The notes under the pieces were generated by a model. That model was not told where the DNA came from. It ran no database searches and saw only the letters and a list, made by a program, of their open reading frames with translations. From the NCBI GenBank assembly GCA_016713135.1, contig JADJPR010000001.1, positions 186,001-250,000 on the forward strand: DNA of 64,000 bases, read 5' to 3'. This DNA comes from Rhodanobacteraceae bacterium (lineage in GTDB: Bacteria; Pseudomonadota; Gammaproteobacteria; Xanthomonadales; SZUA-5). Each line of letters starts with the position of its first letter. The first letter of the stretch is position 1. The translations under genes and the position numbers were made by a program. This document shows positions 53,226 through 60,740 of the stretch, piece by piece.

Positions 53226-53852
53226 ATGCCGACCGACGTCCGTCCCGCAGCACTTCCGCCTGCCACGGTCCACTTGTGGTGGTGGACGTTGCCGCCGGAA
53301 CTGCGCGCCGCAGATTCCGGCGCGCGCTCACGCTGGGTGTGGGGCCGGGTGCGCGCACAACTTGCATCGCTGGCGGACATCGATCCAGCCTTGTTGCGGA
53401 TCAGCCGCTCCGCGAATGGCAAGCCGCAGTCACCGGATCTCGCCGACGCCTTCAGCCTGGCGCACGACGACGAGGTCGCGCTGCTGGCCACCGGCGCCGT
53501 CGGGCAACTCGGGGTGGACGTGATCGGCGAGCGTCCCTTCGCATCGGTCCGCCGCCTCGCGCGGCGGTTGTACCCCGCGCACGAACTTGCGCTGTGGGAA
53601 GCGCTGGACCCGGCGCAGCAGGCGCAGCAACTGCGCGAACGCTTCTGCGCCATCGAGGCGGTGGTCAAGGCACTCGACTGGCGATTGTGGTCCGGCCTGG
53701 GCAACATCCATTTCCTGCGCCAGGGGCGCATCGCCCGGGTCCCGCTCCGGCGCGCGCAACTGCACCTCGCCGGCGGGCGCCGCGACGATGCCACCTGGGC
53801 CATCGCCAGCGCCGGTGAGGTGGTGGGGTGCGTGCATCGCGAGGGTGGGTGA
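53226..53852 (+). CDS. 4'-phosphopantetheinyl transferase (Sfp-type)
   Basis: The 208-residue enzyme would move the phosphopantetheine arm of CoA to carrier-protein serines. Motif LGVDVIGER carries the Mg-binding Asp of the GVD triad, and FCAIEAVVKALDWRLWSGL holds the (W/F)xxKEA-like motif, here with IEAVVKA. ISRSANGKPQSP matches the early conserved block GKP. I chose the ATG at 53226; an ATG at 53178 would add 16 Arg/Pro-rich residues overlapping the upstream region. Carrier-protein targets (NRPS, PKS or fatty-acid ACP) are not in the window. Element K starts 16 bases after the stop. Confidence 0.85.
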   Translation: MPTDVRPAALPPATVHLWWWTLPPELRAADSGARSRWVWGRVRAQLASLADIDPALLRISRSANGKPQSPDLADAFSLAHDDEVALLATGAVGQLGVDVIGERPFASVRRLARRLYPAHELALWEALDPAQQAQQLRERFCAIEAVVKALDWRLWSGLGNIHFLRQGRIARVPLRRAQLHLAGGRRDDATWAIASAGEVVGCVHREGG

Positions 53853-53867
53853 GGCGCTGCCTTGGAG

Positions 53868-54014
53868 GAGAAGCGGGGCAGGGGGCGGGGGGCAGGGGAC
53901 CTGCTCGGCGGAACTTTCGGCGCCTGAAACGACTGGAAGCCCCCAGGGTGACGCCAGGACCGTTCAGGGCGAGGGGCTTGGCCCACTGCCCCCTGCCCCC
54001 TGCCCCGCTCCTTG
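53868..54014. repeat. Heptamer-armed inverted repeat element K (GGCAGGG/CCCCTGC)
   Basis: The left arm reads GAAGCGG GGCAGGG GGCGGGG GGCAGGG and the right arm reads CCCCTGC CCCCTGC CCCGCTC. In the core GCCTGAAACG and CGTTCAGGGC, and AAGCCCC and GGGGCTT, can pair, but in crossed order rather than nested. The right arm overlaps the last codons of the exonuclease gene. Confidence 0.85.
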
Positions 54015-54635
54015 CTCTGGTCGCCGCCCGAAGGCCCGCGCCTGCAACGCTGCATACACCAACCCCACGCTGACCGCGTCGCCGAGCGCGGTGTGGCGGC
54101 CCATCAGCGGCACGCCGACTGCGGCGGCGATCGTCTCCAGGCGCAAGTCCGGCTCGGCGTTCCCTTCGCGCACCGGCAGGCTGCGCATGTAGCGCCCGGC
54201 CAGTTCGATCCGCCGGTTTGGCAGGCGGAATCCATGCCGCGCGCGCGCCAGGCGATCGAGGATCGCGGCGTCGAAGGCCAGGTTGTAACCGAGCAGCGGA
54301 CGGTTGGCGAGCCACAGCAGCAGCGCGTCGACCGCCTCGTCCAGGCTTCCGCCGGCCGCCGATTCGCCGGGCAGGATCCGGTGCACCCGGATCGATTCGA
54401 TCCCGAAGTCGCGCGCGCTGCGCAGCAAGCGGACGAAGCGCTGCGACAGGCGCACGCCATGCGCATCGACCGGCACCGCGGCAATCGACAGCACCTCCGC
54501 CGTCACCGGATCCAGCGAAGTGGTCTCCAGGTCCAGCGACACCACCTCTTCCCCGCGATAACGCTCGAACAGCGGCGCGAAGCGCACATCGCGCAGCCGG
54601 CGGCGGTCGAGCATTCGGGTCAGGGCGTGGAGCAT
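53964..54635 (-). CDS. DnaQ-like 3'-5' exonuclease
   Basis: The 223-residue protein starts at the ATG at 54635 (MLHALTRMLDRRR). The three exonuclease motifs of the DEDDh type are visible: Exo I VVSLDLETTSLDP, Exo II GYNLAFDAAILDRL and Exo III GRHTALGDAVSVG. It resembles the epsilon subunit of DNA polymerase III but is a paralogue that usually sits near acetate permease and DUF294 genes, as here. It could degrade single-stranded DNA or oligonucleotides. The C-terminal tail (EQGAGQGAGGSGPSPSP) is encoded by the heptamer arm of repeat K, so the natural stop was probably replaced when the repeat arrived. Confidence 0.9.
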   Translation of the reverse strand: MLHALTRMLDRRRLRDVRFAPLFERYRGEEVVSLDLETTSLDPVTAEVLSIAAVPVDAHGVRLSQRFVRLLRSARDFGIESIRVHRILPGESAAGGSLDEAVDALLLWLANRPLLGYNLAFDAAILDRLARARHGFRLPNRRIELAGRYMRSLPVREGNAEPDLRLETIAAAVGVPLMGRHTALGDAVSVGLVYAALQARAFGRRPEQGAGQGAGGSGPSPSP

Positions 54636-54642
54636 GGGGGAA

Positions 54643-54930
54643 TCCGGGACGGCGAAGCGGGGGCGAGAAGCGGGGTGGAAATGCGGGGCAGGGGGCAGGG
54701 GACCTGAACCGGGGCAAGTGGCTGGGGGCCGGTCGACAAGAAGGCGGGGGGGGGGGGGTTTCGGGGGGCGGGCGGGGGCGAGTCCGCCCGGTTTCGCCCC
54801 CGGACAAGTCATGGGCTTGCCGCAAGTCACGTCCCCCGCCCCCTGCCCCCTGCCCCGCTCTTCTTGCGACAGGGATGGTCGCCCGCGCCGCTGCCCCCAG
54901 CGCCCCCTTCCCCGCTCTTCACCCCCGCCT
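54643..54930. repeat. Heptamer-armed inverted repeat element L with 13-G run
   Basis: The left side holds GAAGCGG, GGCGAGA and GGGGCAG GGGGCAG words; the right side has CCCCCTG CCCCCTG CCCCGCT and later CCCCGCTCTTC. The core includes an uninterrupted run of 13 G at 54746-54758, a site prone to slippage. The element covers most of the gap between the exonuclease and DUF4212 genes. Confidence 0.8.
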
Positions 54931-55051
54931 TTTTTAGAGCTTTCCCTCGACCAATAGCTAATTGTCGCCAGAGCCCCTCGAATCGACGATGGCATCACGG
55001 CTTCTGCACACCCGTGCGGGGGCCGATCCGAGTTCTAGGGAGGGGATCCAC

Positions 55052-55372
55052 ATGGCTGCAACGATGAATTGGGCCGCGGTGAACGCGGACCCGCGGTTCC
55101 AGGCACTGCACCGGAAGAAAACCCGGTTCCTGTGGGGCCTGATGGCGTTTTCGGTTGTCTATTACTTCCTGCTGCCGATCGGCGCGGCGTACTTCACGGA
55201 CCTGTTCAAGACCAAGGTCTGGGGTGTGATCAATTTCGGCCTGGTGTTCGCCTGGTCGGAATTCATCGTGGCCTGGGGCCTGGCCTGGATCTACGCCCGA
55301 CGCGCCAACGCCGAATTCGATGCGCTGGCCGCCGAGATCAATCGCGACGCGATGAAGAACGGAGGCAACTGA
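55052..55372 (+). CDS. DUF4212 small membrane subunit of acetate permease
   Basis: The 106-residue protein starts at the ATG at 55052 with a strong AGGGAGGGG ribosome site. It has two membrane helices (about 27-50 and 60-82) and the family pattern HRKKTRFLWGLMAFSVVYYF and WGLAWIYARRANAEFD. DUF4212 subunits pair with solute:sodium symporters of the ActP type. The stop overlaps the actP start as TGATG. No acs gene is in the window. Confidence 0.93.
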   Translation: MAATMNWAAVNADPRFQALHRKKTRFLWGLMAFSVVYYFLLPIGAAYFTDLFKTKVWGVINFGLVFAWSEFIVAWGLAWIYARRANAEFDALAAEINRDAMKNGGN

Positions 55373-57264
55373 TGAACATCCAACGACTCCTCACCGGCGC
55401 AGCGCTCTCGCTGCCGCTGCCGGCCCTGGCTCAAGGCGCCGTGGCGCCCGAGTACAAGTGGCTGACCTTCCTGGTCTTCGGCTGCATCATCGCGCTGACC
55501 ATGTTCGTGACCTACCTGGCCGCGCGCCGGGTCAAGAGCGCGTCGCAGTTCTACGCCGCGGGCCGCTCGGTCTCCGGTATCCAGAACGGCTGGGCGATCG
55601 CCGGCGACTACCTGTCGGCCGCCTCCTTCCTCGGCATCGCCGGCCTGATCTCGCTGTACGGCTACGACCGCTTCATGTACTCGGTGGGCTGGCTGGTGGC
55701 CTACATCACCGTGTTGCTGGTGATTGCCGAGCCCTGCCGCAACATCGGCAAGTACACCCTCGGCGACATCCTCGCTTTCCGCAACGACCCGAAGAAGTCC
55801 AAGACCGTCGCCGCGATCAGCACCATCGTGGTGTCGATCTTCTACCTCACCGCGCAGATGGTCGGCGGCGGCGTGCTGGTCAAGACCCTGATCGGCATCG
55901 ACTACGAAGTGTCGGTGATCGCGGTCGGCGTGCTGATGCTGGCCTATGTGGTGTTCGGCGGCATGGTCGCCACCACCTGGGTGCAGATCATCAAGGCGGT
56001 ACTGCTGGTGGCGGCCTCGCTGATCCTGGTGTTCTTCACCTGGATGCCCTACGGCTTCAGTCTGCCGGGCTTCCTCGAAGCCGCCGTGTCCGATCCGAAG
56101 ATCCAGGCGCAGGTGGCCAAGCTGCTGGGCGACCCGGCCACCGCGATGAGCGCGACCGAACTCGGCCAGCGCTTCCTCGAACCCGGCCTGTACCTGAAGA
56201 ACCCGATCGACCAGATCTCGCTGGGCATGGCTCTGGTGCTCGGCACCGCCGGCATGCCGCACATCCTGATGCGCTTCTTCACCGTGCCGACCGCCAAGGA
56301 TGCGCGCACTTCGGTGATCTGGGCGATGGCGATCATCGGCGGCTTCTACGTGCTGACGCTGTTCCTCGGCCTCGGCGCGGCGATGAACGTGGGTGCGGCC
56401 AAGATCAGTTCGATCGACGCAGGCGGCAACATGGCCGGCCCGCTGCTGGCGCAGTACATCGGCGGCGGCGAGAACTCGATCCTCGGCAATCTGTTCCTGG
56501 CCTTCGTCGCCGCGGTGGCCTTCGCCACCATCGTCGCGGTGGTCGCCGGTCTGGTGTTGGCCTCCGCCTCGGCCATGAGCCATGACATCTGGGTGGGCGT
56601 GGTCAAGGGCGAGCATGCGACGCAGGAAGAGGAAGTCCGCGCCGCGCGCATCTCCTCGATCATCGTCGGCATCGTGGCGATCGTCATCGGCATCCTCGCC
56701 AAGGGCCAGAACGTGGCGCACCTGGTGGCGCTGGCCTTCGCCGTGGCGGCCTCGTCCAACCTGCCGGCCGTGCTGCTGACCCTGTACTGGAAGGGCTGCA
56801 ACACCAAGGGCGTGGTGCTCGGCATGACCGTCGGCGCGCTCACCGCCATCGGCCTGGTGATGGTCAGCCCGAACATGACCTACCCGATCGCCCTGCGCGC
56901 CGCCAACCAGCCGATCGTCGACGCCGCGCCGGCCAAGATCGCCGCGGCCGAGGCGACCCTGGCCGCCGCGACCGACGATGCCTCCCGCGCTGCCGCGCAG
57001 AAGGCCGTCGACGGCGCCAAGGCCGCGCTCGCGGGCGCGCAGGCCAAGATCGCCTCGGTCGCCGGCAGCGACACCAGCATCGTCGGCCTGAAGGAACCGC
57101 TGATCACGCTGAAGAACCCCGGCATCATCTCGATCCCGCTGGGCTTCCTGTGCGTGCTGCTCGGCTCGTTGCTCGGCCGCGAGAAGCGCTCCGAGGAGAT
57201 GTGGGAAGAACTCTACGTGCGCCAGAACACCGGCATCCACGCCGAGGGCGCGGTTTCCCACTGA
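55372..57264 (+). CDS. actP: Acetate/cation symporter, extended form
   Basis: The 630-residue sodium:solute symporter has about 13 membrane helices. SSSF signatures include SASQFYAAGRSVSGIQNGWAIAGDYLSAASFLG (key part GDYLSAASFLG), TLGDILAFR and AGMPHILMRFFTVPTAKDAR. It imports acetate and other short acids. It is about 80 residues longer than E. coli ActP (549). The extra part lies near residues 505-575, before the last helix, and is Ala/Lys/Asp-rich with coiled-coil character (AAAEATLAAATDDASRAAA). Its start overlaps the DUF4212 stop. A strong terminator follows. Confidence 0.93.
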   Translation: MNIQRLLTGAALSLPLPALAQGAVAPEYKWLTFLVFGCIIALTMFVTYLAARRVKSASQFYAAGRSVSGIQNGWAIAGDYLSAASFLGIAGLISLYGYDRFMYSVGWLVAYITVLLVIAEPCRNIGKYTLGDILAFRNDPKKSKTVAAISTIVVSIFYLTAQMVGGGVLVKTLIGIDYEVSVIAVGVLMLAYVVFGGMVATTWVQIIKAVLLVAASLILVFFTWMPYGFSLPGFLEAAVSDPKIQAQVAKLLGDPATAMSATELGQRFLEPGLYLKNPIDQISLGMALVLGTAGMPHILMRFFTVPTAKDARTSVIWAMAIIGGFYVLTLFLGLGAAMNVGAAKISSIDAGGNMAGPLLAQYIGGGENSILGNLFLAFVAAVAFATIVAVVAGLVLASASAMSHDIWVGVVKGEHATQEEEVRAARISSIIVGIVAIVIGILAKGQNVAHLVALAFAVAASSNLPAVLLTLYWKGCNTKGVVLGMTVGALTAIGLVMVSPNMTYPIALRAANQPIVDAAPAKIAAAEATLAAATDDASRAAAQKAVDGAKAALAGAQAKIASVAGSDTSIVGLKEPLITLKNPGIISIPLGFLCVLLGSLLGREKRSEEMWEELYVRQNTGIHAEGAVSH

Positions 57265-57284
57265 TCGCGGTTTGCGTTGAACCA

Positions 57285-57324
57285 ACCCGCGCCGGCACCT
57301 CCCGCCGGCGCGGGTTTCTCTTTT
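57285..57324 (+). terminator. Rho-independent terminator of actP operon
   Basis: ACCCGCGCCGG pairs perfectly over 11 bases with CCGGCGCGGGT around a 9-base loop and is followed by TTTCTCTTTT. It is the best terminator on the plus strand in this window. Confidence 0.93.
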
Positions 57325-57478
57325 GGAAAAAGGGAAAAGGAAAAGGGAAAAAGGTAGGGCGCGAACCCGACGGGTTGCGTTTGGCTGTTCTGGTGTCTCC
57401 GTGGGTGCAAAGTCCACCAACCTGCGGCATCGCTGGTCGCTCTTCCCTTTCCCTTTTTCCTTTTTCCCTTTTCCTGTT
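57325..57478. repeat. Heptamer-armed inverted repeat element M (A-rich words)
   Basis: The left arm holds words like GGAAAAG and GGAAAAA in roughly 7-base steps, and the right arm is CTTTTTC/CCTTTTC type: CTCTTCC CTTTCCC TTTTTCC TTTTTCC CTTTTCC. The core of about 100 bases contains the palindrome AACCCGACGGGTT. The element follows directly on the actP terminator and precedes hemC. Confidence 0.85.
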
Positions 57479-57517
57479 CTACTGGACTGCTCGAAGCCGC
57501 CACGTCGCAAGCAACCC

Positions 57518-58426
57518 ATGCTCCTCCGCATCGCCACCCGCAAGTCCCAGCTCGCCCTCTGGCAGACGGAGCACGTCGCCGCGCGCCTCAAGGCGCTGGA
57601 TCCGACGCTGGTGGTGGAGCTGGTGCCGCTGTCCACCCGTGGCGACGAGGTGCTGGACCGCTCGCTCGCGGCGATCGGCGGCAAGGGGCTGTTCCTCAAG
57701 GAGCTGGAACTCGCGCTGGAACGCGGCGAGGCGGACATCGCGGTGCATTCGCTGAAGGACGTGCCGGTGGAGCTGGAACCTGGTTTCGAGCTGGCGGCGA
57801 TCCTGGCGCGCGAGGATCCGGCCGATGCCTTCGTCAGCAACCACCACGATGGCCTGGACGCGCTGCCGCCGGGCGCGGTGGTCGGCACCTCATCGCTGCG
57901 CCGTCACGCGCAGCTCAAGGCACGCCGCCCGGACCTGCAGGTGCGCGATTTGCGCGGCAACGTCAACACGCGCCTGGCCAAGCTCGACGCCGGCCAGTAC
58001 GACGCGATCATCCTCGCCGTCGCTGGCCTCAAGCGCCTGGGTTTCGACGCGCGCATCCGCGCCCGCCTGACCGCGCCCGAGTGGCTGCCAGCCGCGGCGC
58101 AGGGCGCGATCTGCATCGAGACCCGCGCCGGCGACCACGCGGTGATCGAACGCGTGCGCGCGCTGCACGATGCCGACACCGCCGCGCGCATCCGCGCCGA
58201 GCGCGCGATGAACCAGCGCCTCGGCGGCAGCTGCCAGGTGCCGATCGCGGCGCTGGCGCTGCGCCAAGGCAATGAGCTGCACCTCGAAGGCCTGGTCGGC
58301 CACGTCGCCAGTGGCCGCCTGGTGCGCGCCGAAGCGTGGGGGTCCGTCGATACGCCTGAGGCACTCGGCAACGCCGTCGCCCAGGCCCTGCTCGACGCCG
58401 GCGCGGGGGCGCTGCTGCAGGCCTGA
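57518..58426 (+). CDS. hemC: Porphobilinogen deaminase (hydroxymethylbilane synthase)
   Basis: The 302-residue cytosolic enzyme joins four porphobilinogen units to hydroxymethylbilane in haem synthesis. Start MLLRIATRKSQLALWQTEHV is typical. Substrate and cofactor contacts are seen in STRGDEVLD, SLKDVPVE, TSSLRRHAQ and RGNVNTRLAKLD. The dipyrromethane cofactor attaches to the Cys in GGSCQVPIAAL (Cys239). The chain is the usual length. hemD, often next to hemC, is not adjacent: element N and a Uma2 gene follow instead. Confidence 0.98.
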   Translation: MLLRIATRKSQLALWQTEHVAARLKALDPTLVVELVPLSTRGDEVLDRSLAAIGGKGLFLKELELALERGEADIAVHSLKDVPVELEPGFELAAILAREDPADAFVSNHHDGLDALPPGAVVGTSSLRRHAQLKARRPDLQVRDLRGNVNTRLAKLDAGQYDAIILAVAGLKRLGFDARIRARLTAPEWLPAAAQGAICIETRAGDHAVIERVRALHDADTAARIRAERAMNQRLGGSCQVPIAALALRQGNELHLEGLVGHVASGRLVRAEAWGSVDTPEALGNAVAQALLDAGAGALLQA

Positions 58427-58447
58427 TCGACCGCGTTGCCGGGCCAG

Positions 58448-58582
58448 TTCAACGCGGAGACGCGGAGGACGCAGAGGAACGCGGAGAGAAGCGGAGGAAG
58501 GCAGGGATGCTCTTCTCCGCGTTCTCTGCGTCTCTGCGTTTGATCGGGTTGGTGTGCGCGTCTCCGCGTTCAACCAGTTCGA
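58448..58582. repeat. Short-word inverted repeat element N (ACGCGGAG type)
   Basis: The left arm holds ACGCGGAG ACGCGGAGG ACGCAGAGGA ACGCGGAG words; the right arm is TTCTCCGCG TTCTCTGCG TCTCTGCG and then GCGTCTCCGCGTTCAAC. Word spacing is 8-9 rather than 7. The family is shared with elements B and J. It reaches to the stop codon of the Uma2 gene. Confidence 0.8.
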
Positions 58583-59173
58583 TCAATCCGCGTCCAGCGC
58601 GGGATACAGCCCGGTGAAGTCGATGCCCACGCCGGGCACCGAGGAAAGTTCGATGCGCCCGCTGGCCTCGACGATCTCCGGCGGCGCGAAGGCACCGGCG
58701 GGGCTCCGGCGATAGATCGTCAGCACGCCATCCACCGGATGCAGGATCCAGAATTCCGCCACGCCGGCGCGCTCGTAGACGGCGCGCTTGCGAATCTGGT
58801 CGTGGCTGGCGCTGGACGGGCTCAGGACCTCCAGCACGAAGGTCGGCGCCCCGCGCACGCCGCGGCGATCGATGCGGCTCGTGTCGCAGACGATCAGCAC
58901 ATCCGGCTGGACCACCGTGTCCACCCGCTCATCCGCCTCATTGCCTTTGGGCAGGCGTACGTCCAGCGGGGCGATCGCCGGGCGGCAGGGCTTGCCGGTG
59001 AGCTGGTTGGCAACCTGGCGGAAAATCTCGCCCGCCAGCTCCTGGTGCCGCCAGTTCGGCGCGGGCGCCATCGGGTAGGCAGTGCCGTCGATCAGCTCCC
59101 AGCGCTTGTCATCCTGCCAGCCGAGGTAGTCGCCGTAGGTGACGGGTTTGGCATGGGGTGCGGGGCTGGACAT
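58583..59173 (-). CDS. Uma2 family (DUF820) endonuclease-like protein
   Basis: The 196-residue protein starts at the ATG at 59173 (MSSPAPHAKPVTYGDYLGWQ). Uma2 hallmarks are present: RWELIDGTAYPMAPAPNWRH, VVQPDVLIVCD and PTFVLEVLSPSSASHDQIRK, giving the PD-(D/E)xK-type acidic triad. Members are widespread, poorly understood nuclease-like proteins often amplified in families. No partner toxin or antitoxin is visible. The 3' end abuts element N. Confidence 0.9.
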   Translation of the reverse strand: MSSPAPHAKPVTYGDYLGWQDDKRWELIDGTAYPMAPAPNWRHQELAGEIFRQVANQLTGKPCRPAIAPLDVRLPKGNEADERVDTVVQPDVLIVCDTSRIDRRGVRGAPTFVLEVLSPSSASHDQIRKRAVYERAGVAEFWILHPVDGVLTIYRRSPAGAFAPPEIVEASGRIELSSVPGVGIDFTGLYPALDAD

Positions 59174-59313
59174 GGCATCGACCGGTGGTCGTGATTCACG
59201 ACAGTGTAGCGCGGCTGTCCATGGTCCCGTTTGCTGCGCCGCCGGCCGTGCATCACATCCACCACCGACAGCAGCCGTTATGCTGCGCGCTTCCAAGCAT
59301 TCGGGAATATCCG

Positions 59314-60681
59314 ATGATCCGCCGATCCCTGACCGCCGCCCTGGTTCTCGCGAGCGCCCCTGCATTCGCCCAGACCCTGCCGCCGGATCTCGCGCTGACC
59401 GACATCTGTCCGGCCTGCACGGCCTTCGACCGCCCCCTGATCGTGCGCCATGCCGGCGACGGCAGCGGTCGGCTGTTCGTGGTCGAGCAGATCGGCAACA
59501 TCCGGATATTCGTCAATGGCGCCTACCTGACCACGCCATTCCTGACCTTCGTCGGGCCCGGCAATGCACCACCGGGCGGCTTCGTCGCGGTGGGCGGCAC
59601 CGGCGACGAGCGCGGCCTGCTCGGGCTGGCCTTCCATCCGGACTTCGCGCAGAACGGCTATCTCTACATCAACTACAACGACAGCAGCGGCGACACGGTC
59701 GTTGCCCGCTACACCGTGAGTCAGTCCAACCCGAATGTCGTGGATACCGCCACGCGATTGGTGATCCTGCGCGTCGACCAGGACTTCAGCAACCACAACG
59801 GCGGCAACATTCTGTTCGGACCCGATGGCTACCTCTACATCGGCATGGGCGATGGCGGCAGCGGCAACGACCCGTGCAATCGTGCGCAGAGCCTGACGCC
59901 GGCCGACCTGGTCCCGAACGAAGGAACCTCGGGTTGTCCCGCGGACAGCGCCTTCGTGAATTCGGGCGGCAATGCCGATTCGCGCACGCTGCTGGGCAAG
60001 ATGCTCAGGCTCAATGTCGATACCACGACGGCTGCGGGCGCGAACGAACTGTGCGCCAGCAACGCCGACGGCTCGGCAAATTACGCCATCCCTGGGGACA
60101 ATCCCTTCCTCGGTACCGCGCGCCTCACTGGCGCCTGCGACGAGGTCCTGGACTACGGACTGCGCAACCCCTGGCGCTTCAGTTTCGACCGGGAGACCGG
60201 GGCGTTGTTCATCGGCGATGTCGGGCAGAGCGCCCAGGAGGAGATCAGCTATCGGCCTGCCGGGCCGATCGGCGCGCCGATCAACTTCGGCTGGGACTGC
60301 CGCGAAGGCACGGGCTCCGCTGGCGGCACCTGTCGCGTCGGCGATACCCTCACTGGCCCGATCCTGGCCTACGGCCGATCGGCCGGATTCGCGGTGACAG
60401 GCGGCTATCGCATCCGCGGAACCATCCCGCTGCTCAATGGCCTGTACGTCTACGCCGATTACGGATCACGCAATGTGTGGTTCGCGGAAGAGACCGCGCC
60501 CGGAACCTTTGGCCCGCAGCCGACCACGGCGAACCGCTGGGGACAAGCCCCGAGTGGCGTCGCCAGTTTCGGTGAGGATGAGGACGGGCGGATCTACGTC
60601 GCCGCCTTCAACGGGAAGATCTACCGCTTCACCAGTAACACCGAGCTGCCGCCGGTGCTGTTCGCCAACGGGTTCGAATGA
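59314..60681 (+). CDS. Secreted PQQ-type sugar dehydrogenase (glucose/sorbosone family) with C-terminal FANGFE
   Basis: The 455-residue protein starts at the ATG at 59314 with a signal peptide (MIRRSLTAALVLASAPAFAQ). It fits the six-bladed propeller of soluble aldose sugar dehydrogenases: GSGRLFVVEQIGNIRIFVNG, ERGLLGLAFHPDF, HNGGNILFGPDGYLYIGMGD and YGLRNPWRFSFDRETG. An extra Cys-rich loop (CNRAQSLTP to CPADS) is inserted. The last residues PPVLFANGFE share the FANGFE ending with the metalloprotease at 15.9 kb. It probably oxidises sugars outside the cell using PQQ. Its gene is convergent with plsB. Confidence 0.9.
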   Translation: MIRRSLTAALVLASAPAFAQTLPPDLALTDICPACTAFDRPLIVRHAGDGSGRLFVVEQIGNIRIFVNGAYLTTPFLTFVGPGNAPPGGFVAVGGTGDERGLLGLAFHPDFAQNGYLYINYNDSSGDTVVARYTVSQSNPNVVDTATRLVILRVDQDFSNHNGGNILFGPDGYLYIGMGDGGSGNDPCNRAQSLTPADLVPNEGTSGCPADSAFVNSGGNADSRTLLGKMLRLNVDTTTAAGANELCASNADGSANYAIPGDNPFLGTARLTGACDEVLDYGLRNPWRFSFDRETGALFIGDVGQSAQEEISYRPAGPIGAPINFGWDCREGTGSAGGTCRVGDTLTGPILAYGRSAGFAVTGGYRIRGTIPLLNGLYVYADYGSRNVWFAEETAPGTFGPQPTTANRWGQAPSGVASFGEDEDGRIYVAAFNGKIYRFTSNTELPPVLFANGFE

Positions 60682-60712
60682 CCGGGTTCCGGCCGCGCCG
60701 GCAGCCAATCGA

Positions 60713-60740
60713 GCCGGGGAAGCGCTGCGCGCTCCCCGGC
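60713..60740. terminator. Hairpin between convergent dehydrogenase and plsB
   Basis: GCCGGGGA pairs with TCCCCGGC around a 12-base GC-rich loop that can pair further. It ends one base before the plsB stop codon. No T-tract follows. Confidence 0.6.

Noticed and set aside
53868..54014. Pseudoknot riboswitch in element K
   Set aside because: The crossed pairings are short, could arise by chance in GC-rich DNA, and no regulated gene begins after them on either strand.
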